Positions 1 through 8,553 are shown, numbered from the stretch's first letter. The stretch is 64,000 nucleotides of DNA from an uncultured Veillonellaceae bacterium (GCA_958348245.1 CATVYJ010000007.1:1-64000), one strand, 5' to 3'. The notes: a model not told the origin generated them from the letters alone. Program-made: numbers and translations.

Positions 1-77
1 CAGAGATGGATGTCCTTTTTCATTTGCCAGAGAGAGGGGAAGGTTCCGGCGGCTGTATTTCTTCTGTCTATTCAGGC

Positions 78-83
78 TATAAT
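78..83 (+). promoter_or_regulatory. Candidate -10 box for the TauE/SafE gene
   Basis: A perfect TATAAT lies 24 nt before the GTG start at 107. No convincing -35 hexamer is visible 16-18 nt upstream. An AAGGAGG ribosome site follows at 91-97. Confidence 0.4.
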
Positions 84-106
84 GGAGAAGAAGGAGGCGG
101 TGCGCT

Positions 107-835
107 GTGGAAGAGACGCTGGAGATGTGGCGGCTTGCGCTGTACGGTGTGGTGATTTTCTGTGCGAATACGGTGCAGGCGCTGACGGGATTTGCAGGGA
201 CGCTGCTCACTCTGCCGCCGTGCATTCTGCTGTTCGGGCCGGATCTGGCGAAGGCGGTGGCGAATGTGGCGGGATGGCTGCTCTGCGCGGCGGTGACGTG
301 GCAGAACCGGGCGTATCTGGACGGGCGGGAGCTCGCGCGCATTCTGGGCTTCATGCTGCTCGGCATGGCCGCGGGGGTATGGCTCTACGATCATGTGGAC
401 GCGGCGTTTCTCATTCCGCTTTACGGGGCGCTTCTTATCGCGGTGGCGCTGAAGCATCTGCTGGTGCATTCGGAGAAGCCCCTGCGGGGATGGGCGCGCA
501 CGGCGGTGCTTCCTGCGGCGGGCGTGGTGCACGGGCTCTTTGTGTCGGGCGGAGCTCTCCTCGTGGTGTATCTGGCGGCTGTCTTCCGGGACAAGCACCG
601 GTTCCGCGCGAATGCGGCGGCGGTATGGACGGCGCTGAATCCGCTCATGATGGCGTCGGATTACGCGCACGGCGTGTATACATCGGAATTTTTTCTCCTC
701 CTGGCGATCGGGGCGGCGCCTCTCGCGGCGGCGGTGTGGGCGGGGAACCGGCTCCACGAGCGCATCCCGCAGGAGCGGTTCCGTCAGCTTACGTACGCGC
801 TCATCCTTCTGTCCGGGGCGATGCTCTTTGCGTGA
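107..835 (+). CDS. TauE/SafE-family membrane permease
   Basis: A 242-residue polytopic membrane protein with about seven or eight hydrophobic segments, resembling the TauE/SafE (DUF81) family of putative sulfite or organosulfonate exporters. The family hallmark, an N-terminal helix with a glycine-rich G-F-A-G-T turn (about residues 24-28), is present, and the second half repeats the first loosely. I chose the GTG at 107 because AAGGAGG sits 9 nt upstream; no ATG fits as well. It is monocistronic, ending in a terminator that overlaps the tail of the convergent isochorismatase-like gene. The substrate cannot be read from the sequence, since this family transports varied small anions. Confidence 0.8.
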   Translation: MEETLEMWRLALYGVVIFCANTVQALTGFAGTLLTLPPCILLFGPDLAKAVANVAGWLLCAAVTWQNRAYLDGRELARILGFMLLGMAAGVWLYDHVDAAFLIPLYGALLIAVALKHLLVHSEKPLRGWARTAVLPAAGVVHGLFVSGGALLVVYLAAVFRDKHRFRANAAAVWTALNPLMMASDYAHGVYTSEFFLLLAIGAAPLAAAVWAGNRLHERIPQERFRQLTYALILLSGAMLFA

Positions 836-840
836 AATGT

Positions 841-870
841 TCCCGTGCTCTTGCGGCGCGGGATTTTTTG
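841..870 (+). terminator. Intrinsic terminator of the TauE/SafE gene
   Basis: A CCCG...CGGG stem with inner GC pairs is followed by ATTTTTTG. It lies just past the stop at 835 and touches the 3' end of the convergent gene. Confidence 0.6.
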
Positions 871-873
871 CGT

Positions 874-1428
874 TCAGCCCGCGGCGGTCTTTGTGAAAAA
901 TTCCGCGCTCTCCATAACGGCCGCGAATCCGTCGGCGAGGGCGGCGAAGTGGACGGCCTGCACGATGTCTGCGGGGAGGCGCACGGCCTGCCAGGTGAGG
1001 GCCGTGTCGGCGCAGGCGTCGGTGATGAGCGTCACCGGAAGGCCCCGGCTGCGGGCGGCGCGGACGGTGGTGTCCACGCACATGTGGGTCATCATGCCGC
1101 CTGCCACGAGCGCGTCCACTCCGTCTTTTTCCAGCTGCGCGGCGAGCGTGGTGCGGTAGAAGCTGTCCGGCGTGGTTTTGCGGATGACCGCTTCGTCCGG
1201 GCGGGGCGCGAGCGCGGGATGGAGGGCCGCGCCTGCTGTGCCCGCTTCGAAGAAGGGCGCGCCTGCGGGGCAGAGGTGCTGGATGAAGTAGACAGGGAGG
1301 CGGCGCGCGCGGAAGCAGGCGAGGAGCCGCGCGATGACGGGAAGGGTGTCTTCCGGATGGTCCAGCGGATACCGGCCGCCGGGGAAATAATCGTTCTGCA
1401 CGTCGATGAGGAGGAGCGCCTGTTTCAT
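874..1428 (-). CDS. Isochorismatase-like cysteine hydrolase
   Basis: A 184-residue single-domain cysteine hydrolase of the isochorismatase/nicotinamidase superfamily. The N-terminus MKQALLLIDVQNDY gives the catalytic Asp, and G-G-M-M-T-H-M-C (about residue 115) gives the non-prolyl cis peptide and nucleophilic Cys. A Lys of the expected triad lies in the R-K-T segment between them. Length is normal for the family. The open frame extends far upstream, but the start at 1428 is preferred because the family's conserved strand begins here and a GAAGG lies upstream. The leader carries a terminator-like hairpin, so expression may be attenuated. Substrate is unknown; nicotinamidase-specific metal ligands were not confirmed. 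Confidence 0.85.
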   Translation of the reverse strand: MKQALLLIDVQNDYFPGGRYPLDHPEDTLPVIARLLACFRARRLPVYFIQHLCPAGAPFFEAGTAGAALHPALAPRPDEAVIRKTTPDSFYRTTLAAQLEKDGVDALVAGGMMTHMCVDTTVRAARSRGLPVTLITDACADTALTWQAVRLPADIVQAVHFAALADGFAAVMESAEFFTKTAAG

Positions 1429-1456
1429 GGGGATGCCTTCTTTCTTCCGAGGACAT

Positions 1457-1491
1457 AAAAAGGCGCGCTCCTTTGGGGAGACAGCGCCTTT
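1457..1491 (-). promoter_or_regulatory. Terminator-like hairpin in the isochorismatase leader
   Basis: On the minus strand an AGGCGC...GCGCCT stem, with an inner CTCC/GGAG stem, runs directly into TTTTT and then, about 30 nt on, into the start codon at 1428. A terminator placed in the leader suggests attenuation or a riboswitch expression platform. I do not recognise an aptamer upstream. Confidence 0.45.
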
Positions 1492-2226
1492 GCCTATCTG
1501 TTGCTGTAACCATATCACAGGGTGCGCGGCGGGGCCAGCACCATTTTCTGACAAATTTCTAAACGTTTTCTCCACTGTCTGCTCCGCAGGGGAGGAGCGG
1601 CCCTGCAGAGCCGCTTTTGGGGGCGGGCATTCCCCGCAGGTGCGAAATGTTTCCGCGGAGGGTGCGCGGGGAGGCAGTGACATGTTTTGCCGGAAATTTT
1701 TTGCGATGCTGCGGTTTCCCAAATGTTCTGCGGAGCCGCCGGAGACCCCGCGGGACGCGGCGAATTTTTCCGGCCGGGACGGAAGCGGTGGAATTTTTTT
1801 TCAGAGGTCTTCATTGGGAGAGGTTTTCCCAGCCGCGATGAAACGGACGGGGCCGGCGCACTTTTCTGACGGCGCGGGACGGGGAAACCTCCGGCAGAAT
1901 TTTTTGAACACGGGCGCGAAATCGTTCGCCGGACATGTTTGCGCGGCGGTGCGATGTCCAAAAATTTCACGGAGCCGCGTGGGAAAGGCCGCCGCATTTC
2001 TTTGCGCCGCGGGCCGCCGGCCTCGGCGGATGTGCTAAAATAGGAGCTGGATAGAAGAAAGGAGGCCCCGGGGCCAGCAATGGCCGCCGCAGGAAAGGCA
2101 GCTTTCCGCAGATTTAAGTAAATTGAAGGATCATGGCCGTGATCGGGACGGCGCGCCGTCATGCACAGGCTAAATGGACCATCGGGAGAATGCTGCTCCG
2201 GATGGAAGGAGAAAGGAATTTTATCT
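1492..2226. other. Gene-free GC-rich intergenic stretch
   Basis: About 735 nt without a believable coding frame; every long open frame here is of low-complexity GC-rich character with no recognisable domain. It contains irregularly spaced short T-runs embedded in CGG-rich words (for example around 1646, 1690, 1775, 1795, 1899 and 1965). The distal end must hold the promoter of the McrB-like gene, but no clear hexamers were found. Confidence 0.5.
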
Positions 2227-4428
2227 ATGGCATTTAATAATAATGGAAATACATATTCTTCGTTCCGCCAGGAGGACGGAAAGGTCATCGGGCGCATCCG
2301 CGCGGGGGTCAAGCCCGCGGTGCCCGCGGCGGGCGAGCAGGATTACCGATTCTTTGTGGAGCCGCTGTCGCCGCTTCCGAAGGGCTACGACGACGCCCGG
2401 CGGCTCGGCTTCACGGGATTCATGAGCCGCATCGGCTACGACTGCAGCTTTTTCCCGACGGACAAGGAGGCGTGGAAGGCGCTGGAGGAGGAATGGGCCC
2501 AGAGCCTGGTGCTCTTCACTCCGGCGCTGCGGAATAACCGGTATTTCGTCATCGACGATGTGCAGAAGGAGGCGGAGCCGCTCGCCATGCCCGAGGATCC
2601 GTCGTTTGTGCCGGTGCCGGTGTTCGATACGGAGGTGGATCCGGCTTTTGACGGGGATATCAATAAATTCTGCTGGCACATGATGGAGGGGAAACCGCTT
2701 CCGGGGCTGTCCCGGAAGTACTGGGACAGGAATATGCTCCCGCCGCTCGTGGCGGCGGCGTTCCGCCAGCCCGAGGGCAGCCGGAGAAAATTGTACGTGC
2801 TCTTTTCGCCGCTTCATGAGGATACGTTCCAGCAGGTGGTCATCAGCGAGGGCGGCGCGTATTTCGGCGTGTCGGACCGGCAGGATCTGGGCTATACGGT
2901 GGTGGATTTTTCCGCGCCGGAGCTCCATTCGCACATCGTGCTGTGCCGTACGGCGCCGCTGTGCTTCATCCCGCAGGATATGGTGCCGTTTCTGAAGGAA
3001 GGCCGCGCGCCCGCGCCGGAGGATTATAATCTGCTCCGGCTCATCAGCCGCCCGCGCCGCGCCCAGGGAAGGCCCGCGCTGCAGAAGAAGGGCGAGGCCG
3101 CGAGGGACGCGTCCGAGGCAAAGGATAGCCGGGAAGCCGCGCCGGAGGCGGAACCGAAGTCCGCGAAGGCGGCGGACCGGGCGGAGAAGGCCGCGCCGAA
3201 GAAAGCGCAGGAGAAGCCCGCCGCGAAAAAGGAGCGGAAGGGGGCGGACGCGCCGGCCCGGACGCAGGAAAAGGCCGCTCCGGCTCCGGAGAAAACGGGA
3301 AAGGATGAGAAGGCGGACAAACCCGCTCCCGCCCGTGCGGATGCGCTCACGGAGGCGGCGTTTCTGGAGCGCCTTTCGCAGACGGCGAAGCGCCGGGGGC
3401 TCCTGTACAGCGCGAAGGACCTCATCAATTTCCACACGGCGCTCAAGGTATCGTGCCTTGTGATCCTTGCGGGGATGAGCGGCACGGGGAAATCCGGACT
3501 GGTGCGCCTCTACGCGGAGGCCATGGGGCTGCCGAAGGAGCAGGCCGCCATGATTCCCGTGCGGCCGTCGTGGATGGACGACAGCGATCTGCTGGGCTAT
3601 CTCGACATGAAGAATATGATTTACCGCCCGGCGGATACGGGGCTGGCGGAGCTTCTCATCGAAGCGTCCCGCCATCCGGAGAAGATGTACATCGTGTGCT
3701 TCGATGAGATGAATCTCGCCCGGGCGGAGCATTACTTCGCCCAGTTCATCTCCGTGCTGGAGAAGGAAGACCATCCGGTGATCCGCCTGTATAATCCGTC
3801 TCTCGCGCCGCGCATTTACAACAGCGCCGCCTATCCGGCGGAAATTCCCGTGGGGAAGAACGTGCTCTTCACAGGGACGGTGAATGTGGATGAGTCCACA
3901 TATCATTTTTCCGACAAGATTCTTGACCGGGCCAACGTGATCACGCTCCATCAGGGGAAATTCCGCGACCTCGCCCGGATCGGCCGCGCGGAACCGGCGG
4001 TATGGCCGGAGATCTCCGCGGAGGCGTGGGGCGCTTTCCGCCGGACGTCGGACGCGGTGGCGCTCACCGAGACGGAGCTGGATTTCCTGGACGCGCTCAA
4101 TGAGGCGCTTCTCGCGGGCGGCCTCGGCGGGGGCATCGGCTACCGCGTGGCCCGCCAGATGGGGCGGTATCTCCATAATATTCCCGAAGGGACGGCCTTT
4201 ACCCGGGAAGACGGCCTGGACTGCCAGACGGTGCAGCGCATCCTCACGAAGCTCCGCGGATCGGGCGAACAGCTCCGCCAGCTCGTGGCGACGGACGAGC
4301 AGGGGAGGCTCACCGGAGACGCCGCGGCGGTGCTGGACCGGTACAGCGCGCTGTCGCCCTTTGCGGAGGCGCGGAAAGTCCTTCTCCGGAAGGCGCGGGA
4401 GCTGAAGCTCTATGACTACACCTTCTGA
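2227..4428 (+). CDS. McrB-like AAA+ motor protein
   Basis: A 733-residue protein in three parts. Residues 1 to about 275 are an N-terminal region I do not recognise, probably the target-recognition part. Residues about 280-385 are an Ala/Lys/Glu-rich, low-complexity linker. From about 390 comes an AAA+ domain of the McrB type: Walker A G-M-S-G-T-G-K-S (about residue 417), Walker B I-V-C-F-D-E-M-N-L-A (about 491), and G-T-V-N-V-D-E-S in place of the McrB G-T-M-N-x-x-D signature. The start at 2227 has AAGGAGAAAGGAA upstream. The stop overlaps the next gene by 17 nt, so the pair is translationally coupled. By analogy with McrBC it should be an NTP-driven translocase loading the partner nuclease; recognition specificity is unknown. 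Confidence 0.85.
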   Translation: MAFNNNGNTYSSFRQEDGKVIGRIRAGVKPAVPAAGEQDYRFFVEPLSPLPKGYDDARRLGFTGFMSRIGYDCSFFPTDKEAWKALEEEWAQSLVLFTPALRNNRYFVIDDVQKEAEPLAMPEDPSFVPVPVFDTEVDPAFDGDINKFCWHMMEGKPLPGLSRKYWDRNMLPPLVAAAFRQPEGSRRKLYVLFSPLHEDTFQQVVISEGGAYFGVSDRQDLGYTVVDFSAPELHSHIVLCRTAPLCFIPQDMVPFLKEGRAPAPEDYNLLRLISRPRRAQGRPALQKKGEAARDASEAKDSREAAPEAEPKSAKAADRAEKAAPKKAQEKPAAKKERKGADAPARTQEKAAPAPEKTGKDEKADKPAPARADALTEAAFLERLSQTAKRRGLLYSAKDLINFHTALKVSCLVILAGMSGTGKSGLVRLYAEAMGLPKEQAAMIPVRPSWMDDSDLLGYLDMKNMIYRPADTGLAELLIEASRHPEKMYIVCFDEMNLARAEHYFAQFISVLEKEDHPVIRLYNPSLAPRIYNSAAYPAEIPVGKNVLFTGTVNVDESTYHFSDKILDRANVITLHQGKFRDLARIGRAEPAVWPEISAEAWGAFRRTSDAVALTETELDFLDALNEALLAGGLGGGIGYRVARQMGRYLHNIPEGTAFTREDGLDCQTVQRILTKLRGSGEQLRQLVATDEQGRLTGDAAAVLDRYSALSPFAEARKVLLRKARELKLYDYTF

Positions 4429-6142
4429 GCGCCTGCCCTTTGAGGTGCGGTTCCGCACGCGGGACGGGGAGCGGCCGCTCACGCGGTTTACCGAAGGCGG
4501 CGCGCCTCCGGCGGAAGCGGAGCTGGGCCTCATGGAAAATCAGGACATCGGTCTCCTCTTCCGCGCGCCGGCGGATTTCCGCTTCACCATGGACGGGCTC
4601 GACGTGGTGTCCGTGGCGGGCGCGGAGCGCGGGGAAGGCGGCGTGGAGCTGCCGCCGCAGAACCGGTATGTCACGCTTTTCGAGGCGAAAAATTTCCCCC
4701 TCGTGCCGGGCTACTATGTGGTGACCGTCACGGGCCGGGGCCGCGTCTGGCGGGGCGTGATGGAGATCGTGCCGCGCTACATGGAGAAGCGCCAGTGGCA
4801 GGCCATGCGGGACGAGCTGACGGGCGAGATCCGGCGGCTGTCCTTCGATTTCATGAAGCGCACCATGCACATTTCGCCCTCGCTCGGGGACGCCCTCGGC
4901 GTGGGGAGCGCCATGCTGCTCCGGTTCTACCTGCTGAGCGACCGGTTTGACCGGGTGCTGCACGTGCTGGGAGAACTGGCCCGCACGGCCAACAGCCGCA
5001 TCGCGCTCCGGGCGCGGCGCATCCCCGGCGACATGGAGCGGAAAGAAGAGATCCACGCCCGCCCGGGGCGGGAGCGCATCCATACGGGCCTGCCCTACGA
5101 ATGGGCCGTCCGCGCGGAGACCACGTGGGACGTGCCGGAAAACCGCTACGCGAAGACGCTCCTCCTCCATCTGGACCAGAGCCTGCGCGAATTTATCGCG
5201 AAGATCGACGAGAACGCCGCCCGCGTGGGGAGCGAGCAGGAAGAATTCCGCCGGTACACCCGGGATTACCAGTATCACATGCGCGAAGAAGCGCTGGAAC
5301 GGTTCCGGGGCTACCGGGCGCGGGCGCAGCAGCTGCGCAACGCCATCCGGGAGGCGCGGCGCGCCCCGTGGTTTGAAGAAGCGGAGACCGTCCATCCGCT
5401 CGTGCCGGACATGACCGTCTTCCGGGATCCGCGATACGCCGTGCTCTACCAGCTCCACCGCCAGCTCCAGCGGCCGGAGACCAGCCTCGCCGTATCGTCG
5501 TTCTACCGGTTTCAGTGGAAGCGCACGGACAAGCTCTACGAGCTGTGGTGCTTCCTCACCTTCCTGAAGGCGCTCGCCTCCGGGGGCTGGAAGACCGAGA
5601 GCGGTCCCGCCGTGACGGAAGAAGGGGGCCAGTACATTCTGGAGAGCCTCGAGGCGGGCACGGTCATCGCCATGGCCCGGGGGGAAGAGGAAATCCATCT
5701 GGTGTACGATGCGGTCGTGCCGGACACCGCCTCCGCGACGGACCGCATGACCCGGCCGCTCTATTCCAATCACGCCCACCGCCGGCCGGATCTGCGCGTC
5801 GACTACTACTGGAAATCGCTTTACTGCGGCTCCCTCGTGGCGGATTTCAAGTACCGCGACATTTACCGCCTCTGGAAAGACGGAGCGGCCAGCACGGACC
5901 TGCGCATCCAGTTCAATGCGTACCGGGATATGAATACGAAATTTTACCGCGCCATGGACGAGCACGACTCGCTCCGGAACAGCCGCCCCGTGAAGGAAGT
6001 GTGGGCGGTCTTCCCGCGGGAAGTGCCGCCGCTCTCCGACGAGGATTTCAGCCTGCGCTTCATCTCCCTCGCGCCGGGCCTTGCCGCAAACGATCAGCTC
6101 GCGGGGCTTCTGGAGGACTACTTCGCGGCGCTCCGGAAGTGA
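4412..6142 (+). CDS. DUF2357/PD-(D/E)XK nuclease, McrC-like partner
   Basis: A 576-residue protein with a beta-rich N-terminal half (DUF2357-like), a predicted helical/coiled-coil middle (about 250-320) and a C-terminal nuclease-like domain. The nuclease core shows R-P-D-L-R-V-D (about 456-462) followed by V-A-D-F-K-Y-R (about 474-480), matching the PD...D-x-K arrangement of the PDDEXK_7/DUF524 family. It starts inside the McrB-like gene and ends in an intrinsic terminator, so the two form a self-contained bicistron. In known McrBC systems the C protein cleaves modified DNA when loaded by the GTPase ring; here this is inference from architecture. Confidence 0.8.
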   Translation: MTTPSERLPFEVRFRTRDGERPLTRFTEGGAPPAEAELGLMENQDIGLLFRAPADFRFTMDGLDVVSVAGAERGEGGVELPPQNRYVTLFEAKNFPLVPGYYVVTVTGRGRVWRGVMEIVPRYMEKRQWQAMRDELTGEIRRLSFDFMKRTMHISPSLGDALGVGSAMLLRFYLLSDRFDRVLHVLGELARTANSRIALRARRIPGDMERKEEIHARPGRERIHTGLPYEWAVRAETTWDVPENRYAKTLLLHLDQSLREFIAKIDENAARVGSEQEEFRRYTRDYQYHMREEALERFRGYRARAQQLRNAIREARRAPWFEEAETVHPLVPDMTVFRDPRYAVLYQLHRQLQRPETSLAVSSFYRFQWKRTDKLYELWCFLTFLKALASGGWKTESGPAVTEEGGQYILESLEAGTVIAMARGEEEIHLVYDAVVPDTASATDRMTRPLYSNHAHRRPDLRVDYYWKSLYCGSLVADFKYRDIYRLWKDGAASTDLRIQFNAYRDMNTKFYRAMDEHDSLRNSRPVKEVWAVFPREVPPLSDEDFSLRFISLAPGLAANDQLAGLLEDYFAALRK

Positions 6143-6210
6143 CTAGCAAACGTCCCGGGGTGCGGTACAATACAGATGTCAGATGTTTGCGAACACATCC
6201 ACGAAACAGG

Positions 6211-6240
6211 AAAAAGGACAGGCGGCCACCTGTCCTTTTT
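6211..6240 (+). terminator. Terminator of the McrBC-like operon
   Basis: An AAAGGACAGG/CCTGTCCTTT stem with a short GC-rich loop, with A and T runs on both sides, 69 nt after the stop at 6142. It is strong and could work in both directions. Confidence 0.85.
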
Positions 6241-6284
6241 CGTATATCCCGGAAATCCTTTTTGCGAAAAGAAAAAAATCCGGC

Positions 6285-6312
6285 TTGACATTTTCCGGAA
6301 ATTTTTTATACT
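6285..6312 (+). promoter_or_regulatory. Sigma-70-type promoter of the DASS transporter gene
   Basis: TTGACA at 6285-6290 and TATACT at 6307-6312 with a 16-nt spacer. Transcription would start near 6320, giving a leader of about 75 nt that contains a hairpin. Confidence 0.8.
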
Positions 6313-6337
6313 GAAGAAAATATTTGCGGAGCAGAGA

Positions 6338-6376
6338 CGCCCCGGTGCCTGAAAAGGCGCCGGGGCGCTTTTGTTT
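6338..6376 (+). promoter_or_regulatory. Terminator-like leader hairpin before the DASS gene
   Basis: A CGCCCCGG/CCGGGGCG stem with a loop of about 15 nt followed by CTTTTGTTT, downstream of the promoter and upstream of the ribosome site. A hairpin with a U-run at this place suggests attenuation, though the U-run is imperfect. Confidence 0.5.
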
Positions 6377-6393
6377 CTGAAGGAGGGATTTCC

Positions 6394-7863
6394 ATGGAAA
6401 AAGAAAGCTGGTGCAAACGGTACGGCCTCCTTTTCGCCGTACTCGCCCTGGCGGCGGTGTGCTGCCTGCCCACGCCGCCCGACCTGCCCTCGCAGGGGCA
6501 CCGCCTCATTGGCATCCTCGCCTTCGCGGTCCTCATCTGGATGACCGAGGGCGTGTCTTATCCGGTGAGCGCGTTTGTCATCATCACGCTCATGGCCTTT
6601 CTGCTCGGCATGGCGCCCGACCCGGCGCATCCGGAGCAGCTGCTCGGCACGGGCAGGGCGCTCTCCCTGGCGCTCGCGGGATTCTCCACGTCCGCCTGGG
6701 CCCTCGTGGCGGGAGCCATGTTCCTCTCCGCCGCCATGATGATTACCGGGCTGGACAAGCGCATCGCCCTTCTCGTCATGTCCCGCATCGGCGTCCAGTC
6801 GAACCGCCTCATCATCGGCGTCATCTTCGTGGGCTTTCTGCTCTCCTTCTTCGTGCCGTCCACCACGGCGCGCGTGTCCTGCATGGTGCCCATCGTGGCG
6901 GGCATCATCCGCGCCTTCGGCCTCGAAGTGGGCAGCACCTTCGCGGGCGTGCTCATGATGGCCGTGGCGCAGGCGGACAGCCTGTGGAACATCAGCATCA
7001 AGACCGCCGCCGCGCAGAACGTGGTCGCCGTGGGATTCATCCAGCAGGTCCTCGGCGAGGACATCAGCTGGCTGGAATGGTTTATCGCCGCCGCGCCCTA
7101 TGCGGTGGTCCTCTCGGTGGTGCTCTACTTCATCCTCATCAAGACCATGCCGCCCGAAGTGAAGGAAATGCCCGGCGGGAAAGAAGCCATCCGGCGCATG
7201 CGGGACGAAATGGGGCCGGTGAGCCTGCCGGAAAAGAAACTCCTCCTCGTGTCGGCGCTGCTCCTCTTCTTCTGGGTGACGGAGAAAAAACTGCATCCCT
7301 TCGACACCACCACCGTCACGCTCGCGGGCATCATGCTCCTCATGCTGCCCCGGTGGGGCGTCATGACCTGGCAGCAGGCCGTGCCGCATATCAACTGGGG
7401 CACCGTCGCCCTCTTCGGCGTGGGCATCAGCCTGGGGAGCGCGCTCCTCAAGAGCCAGGCCGCGGTGTGGCTCGCCCATTACTTTGTGGCCGCGGCCGGC
7501 ATGGAAACCATGACGCCCGTGATGATCCTCATGATCATGGCAGTCTTCCTCACGGTGATCCATCTGGGCTTCGCCAGCGCCACCGGGCTCGCCGCGGCCA
7601 TGATCCCCATCGTCATCGCCGTCCTGCAGAGCGTGGAAGGCCCGGGCATCCATGTCCTCGGCATGACCATGATCCTCCAGTACACCATCTGCTTCGGCTA
7701 CATCCTCCCGGTGAACGCCCCGCAGAATATGATCGCTTACAGCACAGGCTACGTCACCTCCGAAGACTTCCTCAAGACGGGCATCCCCATGACCATCGCC
7801 GCCCTCGTCCTGCTGGGCGTCTTCTCCCTCACCTACTGGCACTGGCTGGGCTACGTGGGCTGA
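6394..7863 (+). CDS. DASS-family (SLC13) sodium/anion symporter
   Basis: A 489-residue polytopic membrane protein of the divalent anion:sodium symporter family (succinate, malate, citrate or tartrate carriers of the SLC13/CitT type). Two inverted repeats are visible, each with a re-entrant serine/threonine segment: F-V-P-S-T-T-A-R-V (about residue 153) and H-L-G-F-A-S-A-T-G-L (about 390). Length and about 11-12 hydrophobic spans fit the family. GAAGGAGGG precedes the start by a normal distance. It has its own promoter and a strong terminator, so it is monocistronic. The substrate is likely a C4 or C6 dicarboxylate or tricarboxylate, but cannot be fixed. Confidence 0.88.
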   Translation: MEKESWCKRYGLLFAVLALAAVCCLPTPPDLPSQGHRLIGILAFAVLIWMTEGVSYPVSAFVIITLMAFLLGMAPDPAHPEQLLGTGRALSLALAGFSTSAWALVAGAMFLSAAMMITGLDKRIALLVMSRIGVQSNRLIIGVIFVGFLLSFFVPSTTARVSCMVPIVAGIIRAFGLEVGSTFAGVLMMAVAQADSLWNISIKTAAAQNVVAVGFIQQVLGEDISWLEWFIAAAPYAVVLSVVLYFILIKTMPPEVKEMPGGKEAIRRMRDEMGPVSLPEKKLLLVSALLLFFWVTEKKLHPFDTTTVTLAGIMLLMLPRWGVMTWQQAVPHINWGTVALFGVGISLGSALLKSQAAVWLAHYFVAAAGMETMTPVMILMIMAVFLTVIHLGFASATGLAAAMIPIVIAVLQSVEGPGIHVLGMTMILQYTICFGYILPVNAPQNMIAYSTGYVTSEDFLKTGIPMTIAALVLLGVFSLTYWHWLGYVG

Positions 7864-7871
7864 GGAAATAC

Positions 7872-7925
7872 AAATGCGTTTCCCTTTCCGGCGCAGAAGC
7901 GCTCTCGGGAAACGCATTTTTTATT
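7872..7925 (+). terminator. Terminator of the DASS gene
   Basis: A 13-bp AAATGCGTTTCCC/GGGAAACGCATTT stem with an inner GCGC hairpin, followed by TTTTATTTT. It also faces the 3' end of the convergent phosphatase gene. Confidence 0.85.
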
Positions 7926-8406
7926 TTGAGAAATCGGAGAGGCCCGTACAGTACGCGAGGAGTGCCGCGCAGCCCCGGATGAGGTCCTGATAGGTTTCTT
8001 CGAAATCGCCGGTGTACCACGGGTCGGCCACTTCCCGTTCTTCGCCGGCGTACGTCATGAGGAGGCGGATCTTGTGATCCCGGTCCGGGCCGAGGAGGCG
8101 GCGGAGATGGCGCAGATTTTCCCGGTCCATCACCGGGAGGAGGTCATATGATGCGTAGTCCGCCGCGGTGACGAGCCGCGCCGCCCGGGACGCGAAGGGC
8201 ACGCCTTTCTCGCGGAGCTTCCGCTTCGCCGGCGGGTACATGTCGCGTCCGATTTCCTCCGTAGTGGCCGCCGCCGAAGCGATGAAAAATTCGCCGTCCC
8301 GCCCCGCGCGGTGCACGAGGTCCTTCATGATAAATTCCGCCATGGGGGAGCGGCAGATATTGCCGTGGCAGATGAATAGTATTTTTATCATATCTTTTAT
8401 ATCCAT
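7921..8406 (-). CDS. Low-molecular-weight protein-tyrosine phosphatase, 5' end rebuilt by an integrated element
   Basis: A 161-residue LMW-PTP with the active-site loop C-H-G-N-I-C-R-S (C-x5-R) near the N-terminus and the general-acid D-P-W about residue 133. Members dephosphorylate Tyr residues; in Gram-negatives they often regulate polysaccharide export kinases. The start at 8406 is preferred because GAAGG lies 7 nt upstream; ATG at 8391 is an alternative. The first codons and ribosome site come from the inserted element. The original 5' end, with a different N-terminus (M-T-R-I-L-F), survives at 10508, coupled to the hydrolase gene. The gene is intact in frame but separated from its ancestral promoter. 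Confidence 0.9.
   Translation of the reverse strand: MDIKDMIKILFICHGNICRSPMAEFIMKDLVHRAGRDGEFFIASAAATTEEIGRDMYPPAKRKLREKGVPFASRAARLVTAADYASYDLLPVMDRENLRHLRRLLGPDRDHKIRLLMTYAGEEREVADPWYTGDFEETYQDLIRGCAALLAYCTGLSDFSK
8355..8378. repeat. Element boundary, left copy of a 24-bp direct repeat (att core)
   Basis: A 24-bp sequence identical to 10472-10495 in the same orientation. Read on the minus strand it contains TTCATCTGCCACGGCAATAT and encodes the F-I-C-H-G-N-I part of the phosphatase P-loop. Two identical copies flanking an AT-rich insert inside one gene are the expected result of site-specific integration. Confidence 0.85.
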
Positions 8407-8519
8407 TCAAAAGCCTTCAAACCTTGATATTTCGGGCTTTCCGGCGCTTTTCTCGATTTTTGTGTTTTGCCCCAAACCTACGCTATTCTTCGTAAATCTA
8501 CGTAAATTCACGGGCAAAT

Positions 8520-8541
8520 GGTGTAGTAAGTGGTGTAGTAA
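8520..8541. repeat. Arm-like tandem repeats, left end of the element
   Basis: GGTGTAGTA occurs twice at 8520-8528 and 8532-8540, about 142 nt inside the left boundary, preceded by two CGTAAAT words. The same nonamer is paired near the right boundary, as expected for integrase arm-binding sites. Confidence 0.55.
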
Positions 8542-8553
8542 CTCGGTACGTTT

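Noticed and set aside
2221..4533. A long minus-strand frame opposite the McrB-like gene.
   Set aside because: It is an Arg/His-rich shadow produced by GC-rich codon use; the plus strand has clear AAA+ motifs.
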